A stretch of DNA of 54,992 nt from CAZPKH01 sp964407165. GTDB lineage: Bacteria > Bacteroidota > Bacteroidia > Bacteroidales > Muribaculaceae. Both the position numbers and the translations under genes were made by a program. Location of the stretch: the NCBI GenBank assembly GCA_964407165.1, contig CAYOUJ010000011.1, forward strand, positions 1 to 54,992. The letters are read 5' to 3'. The notes beneath the pieces are model-generated. The model was not told the origin of the DNA. It did no database searches and saw nothing but the letters and a program-made list of their open reading frames with translations. Positions 17,608-26,430 of this stretch are shown here, in pieces; positions within the stretch are counted from its first letter, which is position 1; each line of letters opens with the position of its first letter.

Positions 17608-18285
17608 ATGAGGATTGACATTATAACCGTGCTGCCGGAGATGCTGGAGTCGCCCCTGGGGTGCTCCATCATCAAGCGCGCGCAAGACCGCGGGCTCGTC
17701 GAGATAGCCGTGCACAACCTGCGCGACTACACCCTCAACAAGCACCGCAAGGTCGACGACTACCCCTTCGGCGGCGAGGCCGGCATGGTGATGCAGGTGG
17801 AACCTATCGACCGATGCATCAGCCACCTGAAGGAGCAGCGGGAGTATGACGAAGTGATATTCATGTCGCCCGATGGCGAGCTGTTTGACCAGCCGATGGC
17901 CAACAGCCTGTCGCTGCTGAAGAACATCATCATACTCTGCGGCCACTACAAGGGGATCGACTACCGTGTGCGCGAGCATCTTATCACGCGAGAGATTTCC
18001 ATCGGTTCGTATGTGGTGACCGGCGGCGAGCTGCCTGCAGCTATCGTCACAGATGCCGTGGTGCGCCTCATACCCGGCGTGCTCGGCGACGAGCAGAGCG
18101 CCCTGAGCGACTCGTTTCAGGATCATCTGCTGGCACCTCCCGTCTATTCGCGTCCGGCGGAGTACAAGGGGTGGCGGGTGCCGGACATACTGCTCAGCGG
18201 CCATGAGGGCAACATCGCCCAGTGGCGCTATGAGCAGGCCATGGAGCGCACGCGCCGCCTCCGCCCCGACCTTTTGAGCGATTGA
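17608..18285 (+). CDS. trmD: tRNA (guanine37-N1)-methyltransferase
   Basis: 225 residues, the usual length. TrmD uses SAM to methylate G37 next to the anticodon and prevents frameshifting. The SPOUT knot is clear: GHYKGIDYRVRE, then REISIGSYVVTGGELPA. The N-terminus MRIDIITVLPEM and the motif FGGEAGMVMQ are characteristic. No dedicated promoter box was seen; it may be read from upstream. A GAGTTAAA-type array begins two bases after the stop. Confidence 0.97.
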   Translation: MRIDIITVLPEMLESPLGCSIIKRAQDRGLVEIAVHNLRDYTLNKHRKVDDYPFGGEAGMVMQVEPIDRCISHLKEQREYDEVIFMSPDGELFDQPMANSLSLLKNIIILCGHYKGIDYRVREHLITREISIGSYVVTGGELPAAIVTDAVVRLIPGVLGDEQSALSDSFQDHLLAPPVYSRPAEYKGWRVPDILLSGHEGNIAQWRYEQAMERTRRLRPDLLSD

Positions 18286-18316
18286 GTTACGGAGTTAAAG
18301 AGTTAAAGAGTTAAAC
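18286..18316 (+). repeat. GAGTTAAA octamer array after trmD
   Basis: GAGTTACG then GAGTTAAAGAGTTAAAGAG follow the trmD stop. The same octamer family supplies the folP stop at 48650-48675. Confidence 0.8.
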
Positions 18317-18620
18317 TCTAACTTCCCAAAATATACGTAATAGATTGCGAATTGCCCCAAAGGGGCAACCACGTGATAACCCCGGGCAAGCGAAACGCAG
18401 CCCGGGGAGAGGGGCAGCGCCCTCGCGCCCCGCGCCCCAACGGGGCGCGCTAATGATGGCAACCAAGTCAATCATCAGCGCACCCCTTTGGGGTGCCGGT
18501 GTACTTCCGCTTTTATACCCCGGGCTGCGCTGCGCTTGCCCGGGGTTATCATCAAGTTGCCCCGTTGGGGCACTTTCCATTATTAAATAAATTCGATTAC
18601 GTAAAATTTGGGAAGTTAGA
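18317..18620. repeat. Gene-free inverted-repeat element with 25-bp terminal repeats
   Basis: The ends 18317-18341 and 18596-18620 are inverted copies matching at 23 of 25 positions; both carry TCTAACTTCCCAAA and ACGTAAT. Inside, about 56-bp inverted arms share GATAACCCCGGGCAAGCG and GCAGCCCGGGG, and each also has its own small palindrome (GCCCCAAAGGGGC left, GCCCCAACGGGGC right). The centre holds GGGGCGCG-type palindromes, including GCGCCCTCGCGCCCC. No open reading frame of substance is seen. It is MITE-like in shape; any mobility is unproven. Confidence 0.85.
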
Positions 18621-18669
18621 GATTAAGCGGATAAGGGCGGATTTTTAATCCCTTCTTATCCGCTTAATC
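18621..18669 (-). terminator. 15-bp hairpin after the ABC-2 permease operon
   Basis: GATTAAGCGGATAAG (18621-18635) pairs perfectly with 18655-18669 across a 19-base loop. It begins four bases beyond the stop codon of the second permease gene and could end its transcript. Confidence 0.6.
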
Positions 18670-18672
18670 CGT

Positions 18673-19917
18673 CTAATCCGTAGTTTTGCAGGCGGGGCGG
18701 TGATAGCGGGCGATGATGTATGCGACGAGGAAGTATACGGCGGCGAGCAGCCACATCCACTTGTAGGGGCCTGACTGCTGCTCGATGGTGGCGCCGTCGG
18801 AGGCCATGCGCACGAAGCCCTCGATGCCCCAGGTTGAGGGGATAAGGTCGCCAAGCCATACCCACACGTCGGGCATGGCGTAGCGCGGCCACAGCAGTCC
18901 GCTGAGGAACAGGAAGAGCACCGATGTGAAGACAATGACGAGCATCGACGACTCGCGCTCGGTGACAAACACGCTGAGCACCATGCCGAACAGCGCGCCG
19001 GCAATCATCATGGGCAGTATGTAGACTATGTACTGTCCCAAGGAACCCATCGAGGGGATGGAGAATAGCCAGGGGACGACGGCGAACATGTAGACCACCA
19101 TGGGGGCGTAGCATGTCAGGTAGCAGAGCAGGCGTCCTAAGACGGTGGCTGAGGGGCATACGCCGTGGAGGGCGTTGACGCCGGTGAGTGTCTGGGGCAG
19201 GCGGTCGACGGTCGGGGCCAGGGGGTCGATGCCGTGGCGGCGGCGGTATGAGCGGCCGCCGGCAAGCATGGCCACGCCCAGGACGAGGCTCTGCTGGAGG
19301 ATGAGCACGAAGATGCCGGGCATGACGAACGAGGCGAAGCCTTGCGAGGTGTCGCCCATGAAGTAGGCGTCGACGGCGACGGTCTTAGACGAGCCGAGGG
19401 CCATCTGACCAAGCTCGCCGGTGCGGTCGATGAGCTCGGCGCGGATGTCGTTGCCCAGCTGCAGCTGCACGTCGCTCATGGCCAGCAGGATGTTGCGGTA
19501 GCGCAGCAGCAGGCTCATGTCGCAGTAGAAGGGGATGACGGCCTGGTCACCGCGGCCTATCTTTTGGTCGTAGTCGCGGGGTATCTCGATGATGGCCACG
19601 CAGTCGTGGGAGTCCATCCAGCGGCGCGCTTCCCCCATGTCGGCGGCGTAGCCTATTGTGTTGATGGCCTGGGTGGCGTCGATCATGCGCACGAGCTCGC
19701 GCGAGCGCGCGGTGCGGCAGTTGTCGACGATGGCCACGGGTATGTTGTCTGCCACCTCGGGATTGTAGATGAGGGTGTAGACTATTGGGTAGGCCAGGGG
19801 CAGCAGGAAGAAGAATATCATCACGCCCACGTCGGAGAATACGTTGCGCATCTCGTCGGCCCACACGCGCGAGAGTTGGCACAGCCAGGAGGCAATATGT
19901 CGGAGGGGATTGCTCAT
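18673..19917 (-). CDS. ABC-2 type transporter permease (second of pair)
   Basis: 414 residues. An N-terminal hydrophobic segment (VGVMIFFFLLPLAYPIVYTLIY) is followed by an extracytoplasmic domain of about 140 residues, then five to six membrane segments near the C-terminus. This is the ABC-2 permease pattern of the YhiH/YbhS/YbhR group. Its start overlaps the stop of the first permease by four bases (ATGA), so the two are translationally coupled and probably form a heterodimer. No ATP-binding subunit is encoded nearby. The stop codon lies in an ACGGATTA-type array, giving the ending KTTD. Confidence 0.9.
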   Translation of the reverse strand: MSNPLRHIASWLCQLSRVWADEMRNVFSDVGVMIFFFLLPLAYPIVYTLIYNPEVADNIPVAIVDNCRTARSRELVRMIDATQAINTIGYAADMGEARRWMDSHDCVAIIEIPRDYDQKIGRGDQAVIPFYCDMSLLLRYRNILLAMSDVQLQLGNDIRAELIDRTGELGQMALGSSKTVAVDAYFMGDTSQGFASFVMPGIFVLILQQSLVLGVAMLAGGRSYRRRHGIDPLAPTVDRLPQTLTGVNALHGVCPSATVLGRLLCYLTCYAPMVVYMFAVVPWLFSIPSMGSLGQYIVYILPMMIAGALFGMVLSVFVTERESSMLVIVFTSVLFLFLSGLLWPRYAMPDVWVWLGDLIPSTWGIEGFVRMASDGATIEQQSGPYKWMWLLAAVYFLVAYIIARYHRPACKTTD

Positions 19918-21104
19918 GGGATGTATATGTTATGCATGCAGCGGCGGCGCAGGCGTGGCAGCAGGGGCCAGGGGAGCAGCAGGAAGGCGAGCAGGGCTAC
20001 GTACCACCAGCGCGAGTAGAAGAGGGCGAGGCCGTTGAGGGCCTGGTCGGCGTAGATGAGGAAGTAATAACGGAAGGGGAGGATGTAGCTGAAGATGGCC
20101 ACGCCGCCGTACATGTTGGGCACGGGGAAGCTGATTGCGGCCACGGAGAATGTGAGGATGCCGATGAGCGAGACGGTGGAGACGGACATGCGCAGGTTGG
20201 GCACCACGCACACCACCAGCAGGGCGAATGCCTGGCAGGCGAAGACCATGAGCACCATGCCTAAGATCATGTGCCAGGCGGGGCAGTGCATGGGGAAGTG
20301 GAGCCAGCCGTAGAGCAGGGCCTGGATGCCGATGCCGACGATGCAGAAGATGACGGCCTGGGGTATGAGCTTGCCGGCCAGGGCGGTGACGATGTTGCCG
20401 CCGGCGCTCTCGATCCAGTCGCGGGCGGAGCCGCGCTTGATCTCGTCGCAGATGCTGAAGCAGGTGACGAGCATGATCATCAGTGCGAGCATGCCGGGGG
20501 CGAAGGAATTGGTGAGGTAGATGGAGTAGTTTGTCCAGGGGTTGCCGAGGCCGTGCTCCTGTGTGGCCACCGGCTGCAGCAGGTCTCCGGCCTGCGCGTC
20601 GCTGACACCAAGTGAAGTGAGACGGGTCTTGACGATGCCGCCGGAGGTGGTGACCGCGGTAGTTTTCAGCCCCTTGTAGGCGAGAGTGCCAGGGACGTAG
20701 TATGTGAGGTTGGAGTAGAACGTCAGCGACGGGCCGTTGCCGGCGATGGCGTCCTTCTGGAAGTCAACCGGTATGATGAAGAAACCGAAGATCTCGCCGC
20801 GGCGCGTGCGGTCGAGGGCGTCGAGGTAGCTGTCGAGACGGTATTTGACGTCGATAAGCTCCGTGGAACCCAGGTTGCGGGTGAGGCTGCGCGACATCTG
20901 CGAGTTGTCGAGGTCGACCACGGCCATGGGCACCTGCAACGGCAGTCCCTCGCTCATGAGGCTGACGAGGAACAGTGTGAAGCCCAGCGGCACCAAGATC
21001 ATGGTGCACAGGTAGATGCGCCGCCCCGTGAGCTGCCGCCATCCGCGCCGTATGGCCGAGAGCAACATGCTCCCATTGGTATTATTTGATTTTATAAATT
21101 TCAT
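19914..21104 (-). CDS. ABC-2 type transporter permease (first of pair)
   Basis: 396 residues with the same plan as its partner: one N-terminal membrane helix (YLCTMILVPLGFTLFLVSLM), a periplasmic domain of about 150 residues starting with PMAVVDLDNSQMSRSL, and a C-terminal bundle of about five helices. It lies downstream of tolC and the membrane fusion protein gene in one minus-strand operon, so it should export a substrate across both membranes. The substrate cannot be inferred. An alternative start at residue 13 (MLLSAIRRGW) is equally plausible. Confidence 0.9.
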   Translation of the reverse strand: MKFIKSNNTNGSMLLSAIRRGWRQLTGRRIYLCTMILVPLGFTLFLVSLMSEGLPLQVPMAVVDLDNSQMSRSLTRNLGSTELIDVKYRLDSYLDALDRTRRGEIFGFFIIPVDFQKDAIAGNGPSLTFYSNLTYYVPGTLAYKGLKTTAVTTSGGIVKTRLTSLGVSDAQAGDLLQPVATQEHGLGNPWTNYSIYLTNSFAPGMLALMIMLVTCFSICDEIKRGSARDWIESAGGNIVTALAGKLIPQAVIFCIVGIGIQALLYGWLHFPMHCPAWHMILGMVLMVFACQAFALLVVCVVPNLRMSVSTVSLIGILTFSVAAISFPVPNMYGGVAIFSYILPFRYYFLIYADQALNGLALFYSRWWYVALLAFLLLPWPLLPRLRRRCMHNIYIP

Positions 21105-21111
21105 TGGCTTG

Positions 21112-21151
21112 GTAAGCCCCTCCCCTTGGGGTGGGGTTTGGGGTGGGCCTG
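21112..21151 (-). repeat. CCCCAAACCCC palindromic repeat after the fusion-protein gene
   Basis: On the minus strand GGCCCACCCCAAACCCCACC, CCAAGGGGAGGGGCTT and ACCAAG follow shortly after the fusion-protein stop. Orientation relative to the upstream gene matches the copies at 30133-30175 and 31333-31375. Confidence 0.85.
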
Positions 21152-21161
21152 TATGTTTTGG

Positions 21162-22184
21162 TTACTTGCGCTCGAGGATGACCGACATGCCGGGGCGCAG
21201 GTTGGCGATGGCGCTGTCGGGACGCGCCTTGATGCAGAAGGTGCGGCTGTCCCATTCTCCGGTGGTCTTGGTGGCGCGCCAGGTGGCGTAGGTGCCCATG
21301 TCGCGGACGTAGTAGATGCGGGCCTTGACCTTCATCTTGTCGAGGGCGGGAATCATCACTTCGATTTCCGAGCCGAGTGGCATGTCGTTGAGCAGCTCCT
21401 CGCGGACGTTGAATGTTACCCACTTGTCGTCAATGCGCAGAAGGTTCATGATGGGCGCGCCGAGCGAGACGAGCTCGCCGACCTCGGGATATATCTGGTC
21501 GATCTGTCCGTCGCAGGGGGCGATGAGATACTGGTCTTCGAGCACGCTCTCCACCTCCTTTACACCCCCGCGTGCCACGGTGACCATGGCGGCGGCGCTG
21601 GTCTTGTCTTCCTGCTGTGCGCCTGCCTTTGCCAGGCTCAGCTGCGAGGCGGCGGCGTCGCGGGCGGCCACGGCGCTCTTGTAGGCGGCCTGTGCCTCGT
21701 CGCGCTTCTGCTCGGTGACCACCCCCTGCTCGTAGAGGTTCTGCATGCGGTCGAAGGTCTTCTTGGTGATCTCCACGCCGGCCTCGGCCTGCGACAGCAG
21801 GTCGGCGGCGCTCTGGATAATCTGCGAGCGGGTGCCCACGTCAACCTTCTGGTTCTGTGCGCGGGCGGCGGTCTCCATGGCCTCGGCGCGCTGGAGCTGG
21901 GCTTCTGCCAGCGACGAGTGGATGTGCACCAAGGTGTCGCCGGCCTTGACCATGTCGCCCTCCTTGACATAGAACTCGGCCACGCGGCCGGGGAGTTTGC
22001 CGGAGATGGTGACGGAGGTGGCGTCGGCCTGGCCCTCGATGATCTCGTCGGGCTTGTTGAGGAAACAGAAGCCTATGATGGCGAGGACGACGGTGGCGGC
22101 GAGCAGTATGCATGTGCCGACCATCACTGAGCGGCTCTCTTTCTTGACTTCCTGTGGGTTGGGGGTGGGGGTATTTGTTTCCAT
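21162..22184 (-). CDS. HlyD-family membrane fusion (periplasmic adaptor) protein
   Basis: 340 residues. A cytoplasmic N-terminus is followed by one membrane helix (VGTCILLAATVVLAIIGFCF). A lipoyl half-motif (SGKLPGRVAEFYVKEGDMVK, then GDTLVHI) comes next, then a long coiled-coil hairpin (about 90-205), the second lipoyl half (YLIAPCDGQI) and a beta-barrel. This is the adaptor linking the ABC-2 permeases to TolC. It sits between tolC and the permease genes. The upstream gap holds a TTAAGGAAA nonamer array. Confidence 0.93.
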   Translation of the reverse strand: METNTPTPNPQEVKKESRSVMVGTCILLAATVVLAIIGFCFLNKPDEIIEGQADATSVTISGKLPGRVAEFYVKEGDMVKAGDTLVHIHSSLAEAQLQRAEAMETAARAQNQKVDVGTRSQIIQSAADLLSQAEAGVEITKKTFDRMQNLYEQGVVTEQKRDEAQAAYKSAVAARDAAASQLSLAKAGAQQEDKTSAAAMVTVARGGVKEVESVLEDQYLIAPCDGQIDQIYPEVGELVSLGAPIMNLLRIDDKWVTFNVREELLNDMPLGSEIEVMIPALDKMKVKARIYYVRDMGTYATWRATKTTGEWDSRTFCIKARPDSAIANLRPGMSVILERK

Positions 22185-22193
22185 TTTAGGGAA

Positions 22194-22240
22194 TTTAAGG
22201 AGCGTAAGGAAATTAAGGAAATTAAGGAAATTAAGGAAAT
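22194..22240. repeat. AAGGAAATT nonamer array
   Basis: Repeated TTAAGGAAA units lie between the tolC stop and the fusion-protein start. The same unit builds the hairpin at 47743-47817. Confidence 0.8.
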
Positions 22241-22249
22241 GGTATTATA

Positions 22250-22282
22250 ACTATAAACTATAAGTTATAAGTTATAAGTTAG
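22250..22282 (-). repeat. TAACTTA heptamer array at the tolC stop codon
   Basis: 33 bp identical to 5663-5695, in the same orientation relative to the upstream gene, with the first TAA acting as the tolC stop. Confidence 0.85.
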
Positions 22283-23760
22283 TCGTTTGGGATGAGCGTG
22301 CCGAGCACCTTGCTGAGGTAGACGTCGCACAGGTGCATGTCTATCATCGCATCGATGTTTTCGGAGTTGGCCTTGAGCCACGCGGTCTGCGCCTCCATGA
22401 CATTGTCGGTGGTCATGACGCCCTCGCGGAAGCCGAGGGTGGCCTGCCGGAGGTTTTCATTGGCCTTCTCGAGGTTGGTGGTGGTCATCTGGTATGTCTT
22501 GACGGCCTCCTGTGCGCGGTAGCCGGCCTGCGAAACTTGCAGGTCAATCATCTCGCGGGCGTGGGCCACCTCGAGCCGGGCGATGGTGGCGTCAGAGCAG
22601 GCGGCCTTGTACTTGGCGTAGTTGCCGCCCCAGTGCCATATCGGTATCTGAAGCATGGCGCCGACGGAGAAGGCGCCGTTGAAGCGCTTCTTGAAACCGT
22701 TGAACATGTTGGGATTGCTGAAGGAATATGTGCCGACCACGGCGAGCGACGGCAGCATGGACGAGCGGGCGACCACGGCCTGCTGCTCATAGACCTTTAC
22801 GCCCGTCTCGAGTGCGCGCAGGTCGGGGCGCCGGGCGTAGACGGCGGCCATGTCGAAGACGGTGGAGGGGGGCGTGAGCAGGTAAGTGCTCTCGATGTCT
22901 TCGTCGGCCAGTGGGAAGACGCTGTCGACCGGGAGCCCGCAGATTTCCGACAGGGCCATGCGCGAGAGCGTAAGGCCGTTCTCGACCTTTGTAAGGTCAA
23001 CCTGCGCCGAGTTAAGCTTGACATCGACGCTGAGCAGGTCGGAGCGCGTGGCCACGCCCTGCTCAATCATCGCCTGCACGTTGGCGTCGAGCGTGTCGAG
23101 CAGGGCCACGTAGCTCACCGCCAGGCGGTACTTGGCCTTGAGCGACACCACCTGCCAGTAGGCGGCGTCAACATTATATATTACATCCTCCGCCTCGTTG
23201 ATGTGCAGCTGCTCGGCAACCTCGGTGGCATACTGCGTGATCTTGTTCATCGCGCGTATCTTGCCGCCCATGTATACGGGCTGTGTGATGGTGACGGCGC
23301 CGAAGAAGACGTTGTGGATGTCATACGTCATCGACTCCTTGGGTATGAGCGCCACCTCCGAGGGTATGTACTGTCCGTCGGGACCCTTGACCGGGTAGCC
23401 GGTGGCGGGGTCTGTGACGAGCTTGAAGTCGTAGGAGCCTGTCGACGAGTTGAACGCTTTCACCGGCAGCAGCTGGTCGGAGTCGAAGATTGACAGCTTC
23501 TTCTGGTTCCACATATATCCGCCGGCGAAATCGACGCCGGGGAGGTATGCGGCGCGTGCCTCGTCGTGCTGGTATCCGGCGCGGCGTATTCGCTCGCGGG
23601 AGATCTGCAGTTGCTTGTTGTTTCGCAGGGCGAGCTCGCGGCACTGCTCGAGTGTCATGGGCGTGCCGGGGACATCGGTCTGCGCCGATGCCGGGGTCAG
23701 GGCGAGGGCGCAGAGCATCGCGGCCAGGGCCCGACGTATCGTTGACGTTGATTCTTTCAC
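22279..23760 (-). CDS. TolC-family outer-membrane efflux protein
   Basis: 493 residues from a GTG at 23760, which gives a proper signal peptide (VKESTSTIRRALAAMLCALALTPASA). An upstream in-frame ATG at 23913 would add 51 unlikely residues and precede the promoter. The two-fold repeated helical plan of OEP proteins is visible: MTLEQCRELALRNN at the start of repeat 1, and RRPDLRALE and GFREGVMTTDNVMEAQ in repeat 2. It forms the outer-membrane channel for the downstream fusion protein and permeases. It is the first gene of the operon, with a TAnnTTTG promoter and an upstream array of phased ATCGAT motifs. Confidence 0.93.
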   Translation of the reverse strand: MKESTSTIRRALAAMLCALALTPASAQTDVPGTPMTLEQCRELALRNNKQLQISRERIRRAGYQHDEARAAYLPGVDFAGGYMWNQKKLSIFDSDQLLPVKAFNSSTGSYDFKLVTDPATGYPVKGPDGQYIPSEVALIPKESMTYDIHNVFFGAVTITQPVYMGGKIRAMNKITQYATEVAEQLHINEAEDVIYNVDAAYWQVVSLKAKYRLAVSYVALLDTLDANVQAMIEQGVATRSDLLSVDVKLNSAQVDLTKVENGLTLSRMALSEICGLPVDSVFPLADEDIESTYLLTPPSTVFDMAAVYARRPDLRALETGVKVYEQQAVVARSSMLPSLAVVGTYSFSNPNMFNGFKKRFNGAFSVGAMLQIPIWHWGGNYAKYKAACSDATIARLEVAHAREMIDLQVSQAGYRAQEAVKTYQMTTTNLEKANENLRQATLGFREGVMTTDNVMEAQTAWLKANSENIDAMIDMHLCDVYLSKVLGTLIPND

Positions 23761-23816
23761 AGGTTTCTCTTTTTTCTTATAACCGCTCACGCGGCTCAAT
23801 GGTTGAAACGACGCTG

Positions 23817-23824
23817 CAAATTTA
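23817..23824 (-). promoter_or_regulatory. -7 promoter box (TAAATTTG) of the tolC efflux operon
   Basis: TAAATTTG on the minus strand, 56 bases before the GTG start, fits TAnnTTTG. Confidence 0.7.
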
Positions 23825-23890
23825 GGTGATAAAGCGACACGAAATTGTCCGATTTTTCCGAAAATCTGTCCGAAAACGGAAAAATAAATA

Positions 23891-23958
23891 ATCGACAGGC
23901 CATCGATAATCATCGATGGGCATCGATAATCTTCGATTGCTTATCGATTGGCTGTCGA
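23891..23958. promoter_or_regulatory. Six helically phased ATCGAT-like motifs upstream of the tolC promoter
   Basis: ATCGAC at 23891; ATCGAT at 23902, 23912 and 23922; TTCGAT at 23932; ATCGAT at 23943. The steps are 11, 10, 10, 10 and 11 bp, i.e. one DNA turn each. The end block ATCGATTGGCTGTCGA (23943-23958) recurs inverted at 28827-28842 in a second phased array. Confidence 0.7.
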
Positions 23959-23964
23959 AAAGCA

Positions 23965-23992
23965 AGCGGGCTGCCGTGGAGGGCAGCCCGCT
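23965..23992 (-). terminator. Rho-independent terminator after pnp
   Basis: A perfect 11-bp stem (AGCGGGCTGCC and complement) with a six-base loop is followed on the minus strand by TTGCTTTT. It lies 29 bases beyond the pnp stop. Confidence 0.85.
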
Positions 23993-24021
23993 CGGTTTAG
24001 TTCGTAGGTCGTAGTTCGTGG

Positions 24022-26295
24022 TTAGTCGTCGCGGCGGGGGGTGCGGGGACCGCGGTCGTTGCGGTCGCCACGGTCGCGGCGGGGTCCGCGCTCACCGCGC
24101 TCACGGTCGGGACGCTCGCGGCGGGGACGGTCGCCGCGGTCGCCGCGGGGAGCGCGCGGGGGACGCTCCTGCCACCCCTCGGGCTTGGGCTGGAGTGCGC
24201 GCATCGACAGGCGGTATTTGCCGGTCTTCTTGTCGATCTCGATGAGCTTGACCTCAACCTCGTCGCCCTCGTGCAGGCCGCTGGCCTCCATGTCGGGCAG
24301 GCGGTCCCACGAGATCTCGCTGATGTGGAGCAGGCCGTCGCGGTTGGGCATGAACTGTACGAAGGCGCCAAACTCGAGGATGCTCTGTACGGTGCCCTTG
24401 TACACTTTGCCCTCCTCGGGCAGGGCGACGATGGCATTGATCATCTCGAGAGCCTTGTCGATGCTCTCCTTGTTGGCAGCGGCCACCTCGATGTAGCCGC
24501 CCTCGTCGATCTCGTCGATGCTGACGATTGCGCCGGAGGCCTCCTGGATGCCCTGGATGACCTTTCCGCCCGGGCCGATGACGGCGCCGATAAGCTCCTT
24601 GGGTATGAGCATGGTCTCGATGCGCGGCACGTGGGGCTTGTAGTCGGCGCGCGGCTCGGGGATGGTCTCGTTGATTATGTTGAGTATGTGCAGGCGACCT
24701 TCGCGGGCCTGGTTGAGGGCGCGCTCGAGTATCTCGTAGCTGAGGCCGTCGCACTTGATGTCCATCTGCGTGGCGGTGATGCCGTCGGCGGTGCCGGTGA
24801 CCTTGAAGTCCATGTCGCCGAGGTGGTCCTCGTCGCCGAGGATGTCGCTGAGGATGGCATACTTGGGTGACTCATAGTCGTGTATGAGACCCATGGCGAT
24901 GCCGGCGACGGGCTTCTTCATCTTTACGCCGGCGTCGAGCAGCGAGAGGGTGCCGGCGCAGACGGTGGCCATCGATGAGGAGCCGTTGCTCTCGAGTATG
25001 TCGCTGACAATGCGGCAGGTGTAGGGGAAGTCGTCGGGGAACATGCGCTTGAGGGCGCGGTGTGCCAGGTTGCCGTGGCCTATCTCGCGACGGCCGACGC
25101 CGCGGGTGGGACGTGCCTCGCCGGTGCTGAAGGGCGGGAAGTTATAGTGGAGCAGGAAGCGCTCGTGGCCTTGGGTGATGACGTCGTCGATGAGCTTCTC
25201 GTCGAGCTTGGTGCCGAGGGTGACGGTGGCCAGCGACTGGGTCTCGCCGCGGGTGAACACGGCCGATCCGTGGGGGCCGGGCAGGTAGTCGACCTCACAC
25301 CAGATGGGGCGTATCTCGTCGGTCTTGCGGCCGTCGAGGCGTATGCCCTCGTCGAGCACGCAGCGGCGCATGGCCTCTTTCTCGACGTCGTGGTAGTAGC
25401 GGCGAACCATCGGCTCCTTCTCCTCGCGTTCCTCCTCGGGGATGGTCTCGAGGTATTCGTCGACGATGGCCTCGAAGGAGTCGGCGCGCCAGTGCTTGTC
25501 GGCGCTGCCGGTGCGTGCGACGGCGTAGGCCTTGTCATAGCACTTGTCATGGACGTCCTTGCGGAGATCCTCATCGTTCACCTCGTGGCAGTATTCACGC
25601 TTGACGGTCGAGCCGACCTCCTCGGCCAGCTCCATCTGGGCCTTGCACTGTACCTTGATGGCCTCGTGGGCTGTCTTGAGGGCCTCGAGGAGCACGGCCT
25701 CGGAGACCTCGTTCATTTCGCCCTCGACCATCATGATGTTGTCGTAGGTGGCGCCTACCATGAGCTCGAGGTCGGCCTTGGCGCACTGCTCGAAGGTGGG
25801 GTTGATGACAAACTGACCGTCGACGAGGGCCACGCGGACCTCGCTGATGGGGCCGTTGAAGGGTATGTCGCTGACGGCGAGGGCAGCGGAGGCTGCCAGG
25901 CCGGCCAGGGCGTCGGGCATGTCCTTGCCGTCGGTGGAGTAGAGGGTGATGTTGACAAATGTGTCAGCGTGATAGTTATCGGGGAAGAGTGGACGGAGCA
26001 CGCGGTCTACGAGACGCGATGTAAGTATCTCATAGTCTGAAGCGCGTCCTTCGCGCTTGAGGAAACCGCCGGGATAGCGGCCGAAAGCGGAGTATTTCTC
26101 TTTGTATTCAACTTGAAGGGGCATGAAGTCCACGCCCTCGCCGGCCTCCTTGGCCGTGACAACGGTGGCAAGGAGCATCGTGTTGCCCATGCGCACCTCA
26201 ACCGCTCCATCGGCTTGCTTGGCGAGTTTGCCGGTTTCGACGGTAATCTCACGCCCGTCGGGCAGCGCGATGGTTTTCTTGATGACGTTTAACAT
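24022..26295 (-). CDS. pnp: Polyribonucleotide nucleotidyltransferase (PNPase)
   Basis: 757 residues. PNPase degrades RNA from the 3' end by phosphorolysis and forms a trimer. Two RNase PH domains are evident: the first starts with DGREITVETGKLAKQADGAV; the second contains FTRGETQSLATVTLG and the active-site region SDILGDEDHLGDMDFKV. A KH domain (IGPGGKVIQGI) and an S1 domain (GTVQSILEFGAFVQFMPNRDG) follow. The last 50 residues are an Arg/Gly/Asp-rich tail (RGDRGDRPRRERPDR and onward), an RNA-binding extension. It has its own promoter and terminator and is monocistronic here; rpsO, its neighbour in many bacteria, is absent. Confidence 0.98.
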   Translation of the reverse strand: MLNVIKKTIALPDGREITVETGKLAKQADGAVEVRMGNTMLLATVVTAKEAGEGVDFMPLQVEYKEKYSAFGRYPGGFLKREGRASDYEILTSRLVDRVLRPLFPDNYHADTFVNITLYSTDGKDMPDALAGLAASAALAVSDIPFNGPISEVRVALVDGQFVINPTFEQCAKADLELMVGATYDNIMMVEGEMNEVSEAVLLEALKTAHEAIKVQCKAQMELAEEVGSTVKREYCHEVNDEDLRKDVHDKCYDKAYAVARTGSADKHWRADSFEAIVDEYLETIPEEEREEKEPMVRRYYHDVEKEAMRRCVLDEGIRLDGRKTDEIRPIWCEVDYLPGPHGSAVFTRGETQSLATVTLGTKLDEKLIDDVITQGHERFLLHYNFPPFSTGEARPTRGVGRREIGHGNLAHRALKRMFPDDFPYTCRIVSDILESNGSSSMATVCAGTLSLLDAGVKMKKPVAGIAMGLIHDYESPKYAILSDILGDEDHLGDMDFKVTGTADGITATQMDIKCDGLSYEILERALNQAREGRLHILNIINETIPEPRADYKPHVPRIETMLIPKELIGAVIGPGGKVIQGIQEASGAIVSIDEIDEGGYIEVAAANKESIDKALEMINAIVALPEEGKVYKGTVQSILEFGAFVQFMPNRDGLLHISEISWDRLPDMEASGLHEGDEVEVKLIEIDKKTGKYRLSMRALQPKPEGWQERPPRAPRGDRGDRPRRERPDRERGERGPRRDRGDRNDRGPRTPRRDD

Positions 26296-26333
26296 ATAAA
26301 AAAGTGTAATTACAGCTTATAAAAATTCGGGTG

Positions 26334-26341
26334 CAAAGTTA
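26334..26341 (-). promoter_or_regulatory. -7 promoter box (TAACTTTG) of pnp
   Basis: TAACTTTG on the minus strand, 38 bases before the pnp ATG, fits TAnnTTTG. Confidence 0.75.
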
Positions 26342-26430
26342 CAACTTTTTAGTGAGATAGGCGCAATAAAAAGGATATAAAATGCCAAAGGGGCAAATAA
26401 AATGGCCAAAACTGCCAACAGACGGGGGCG

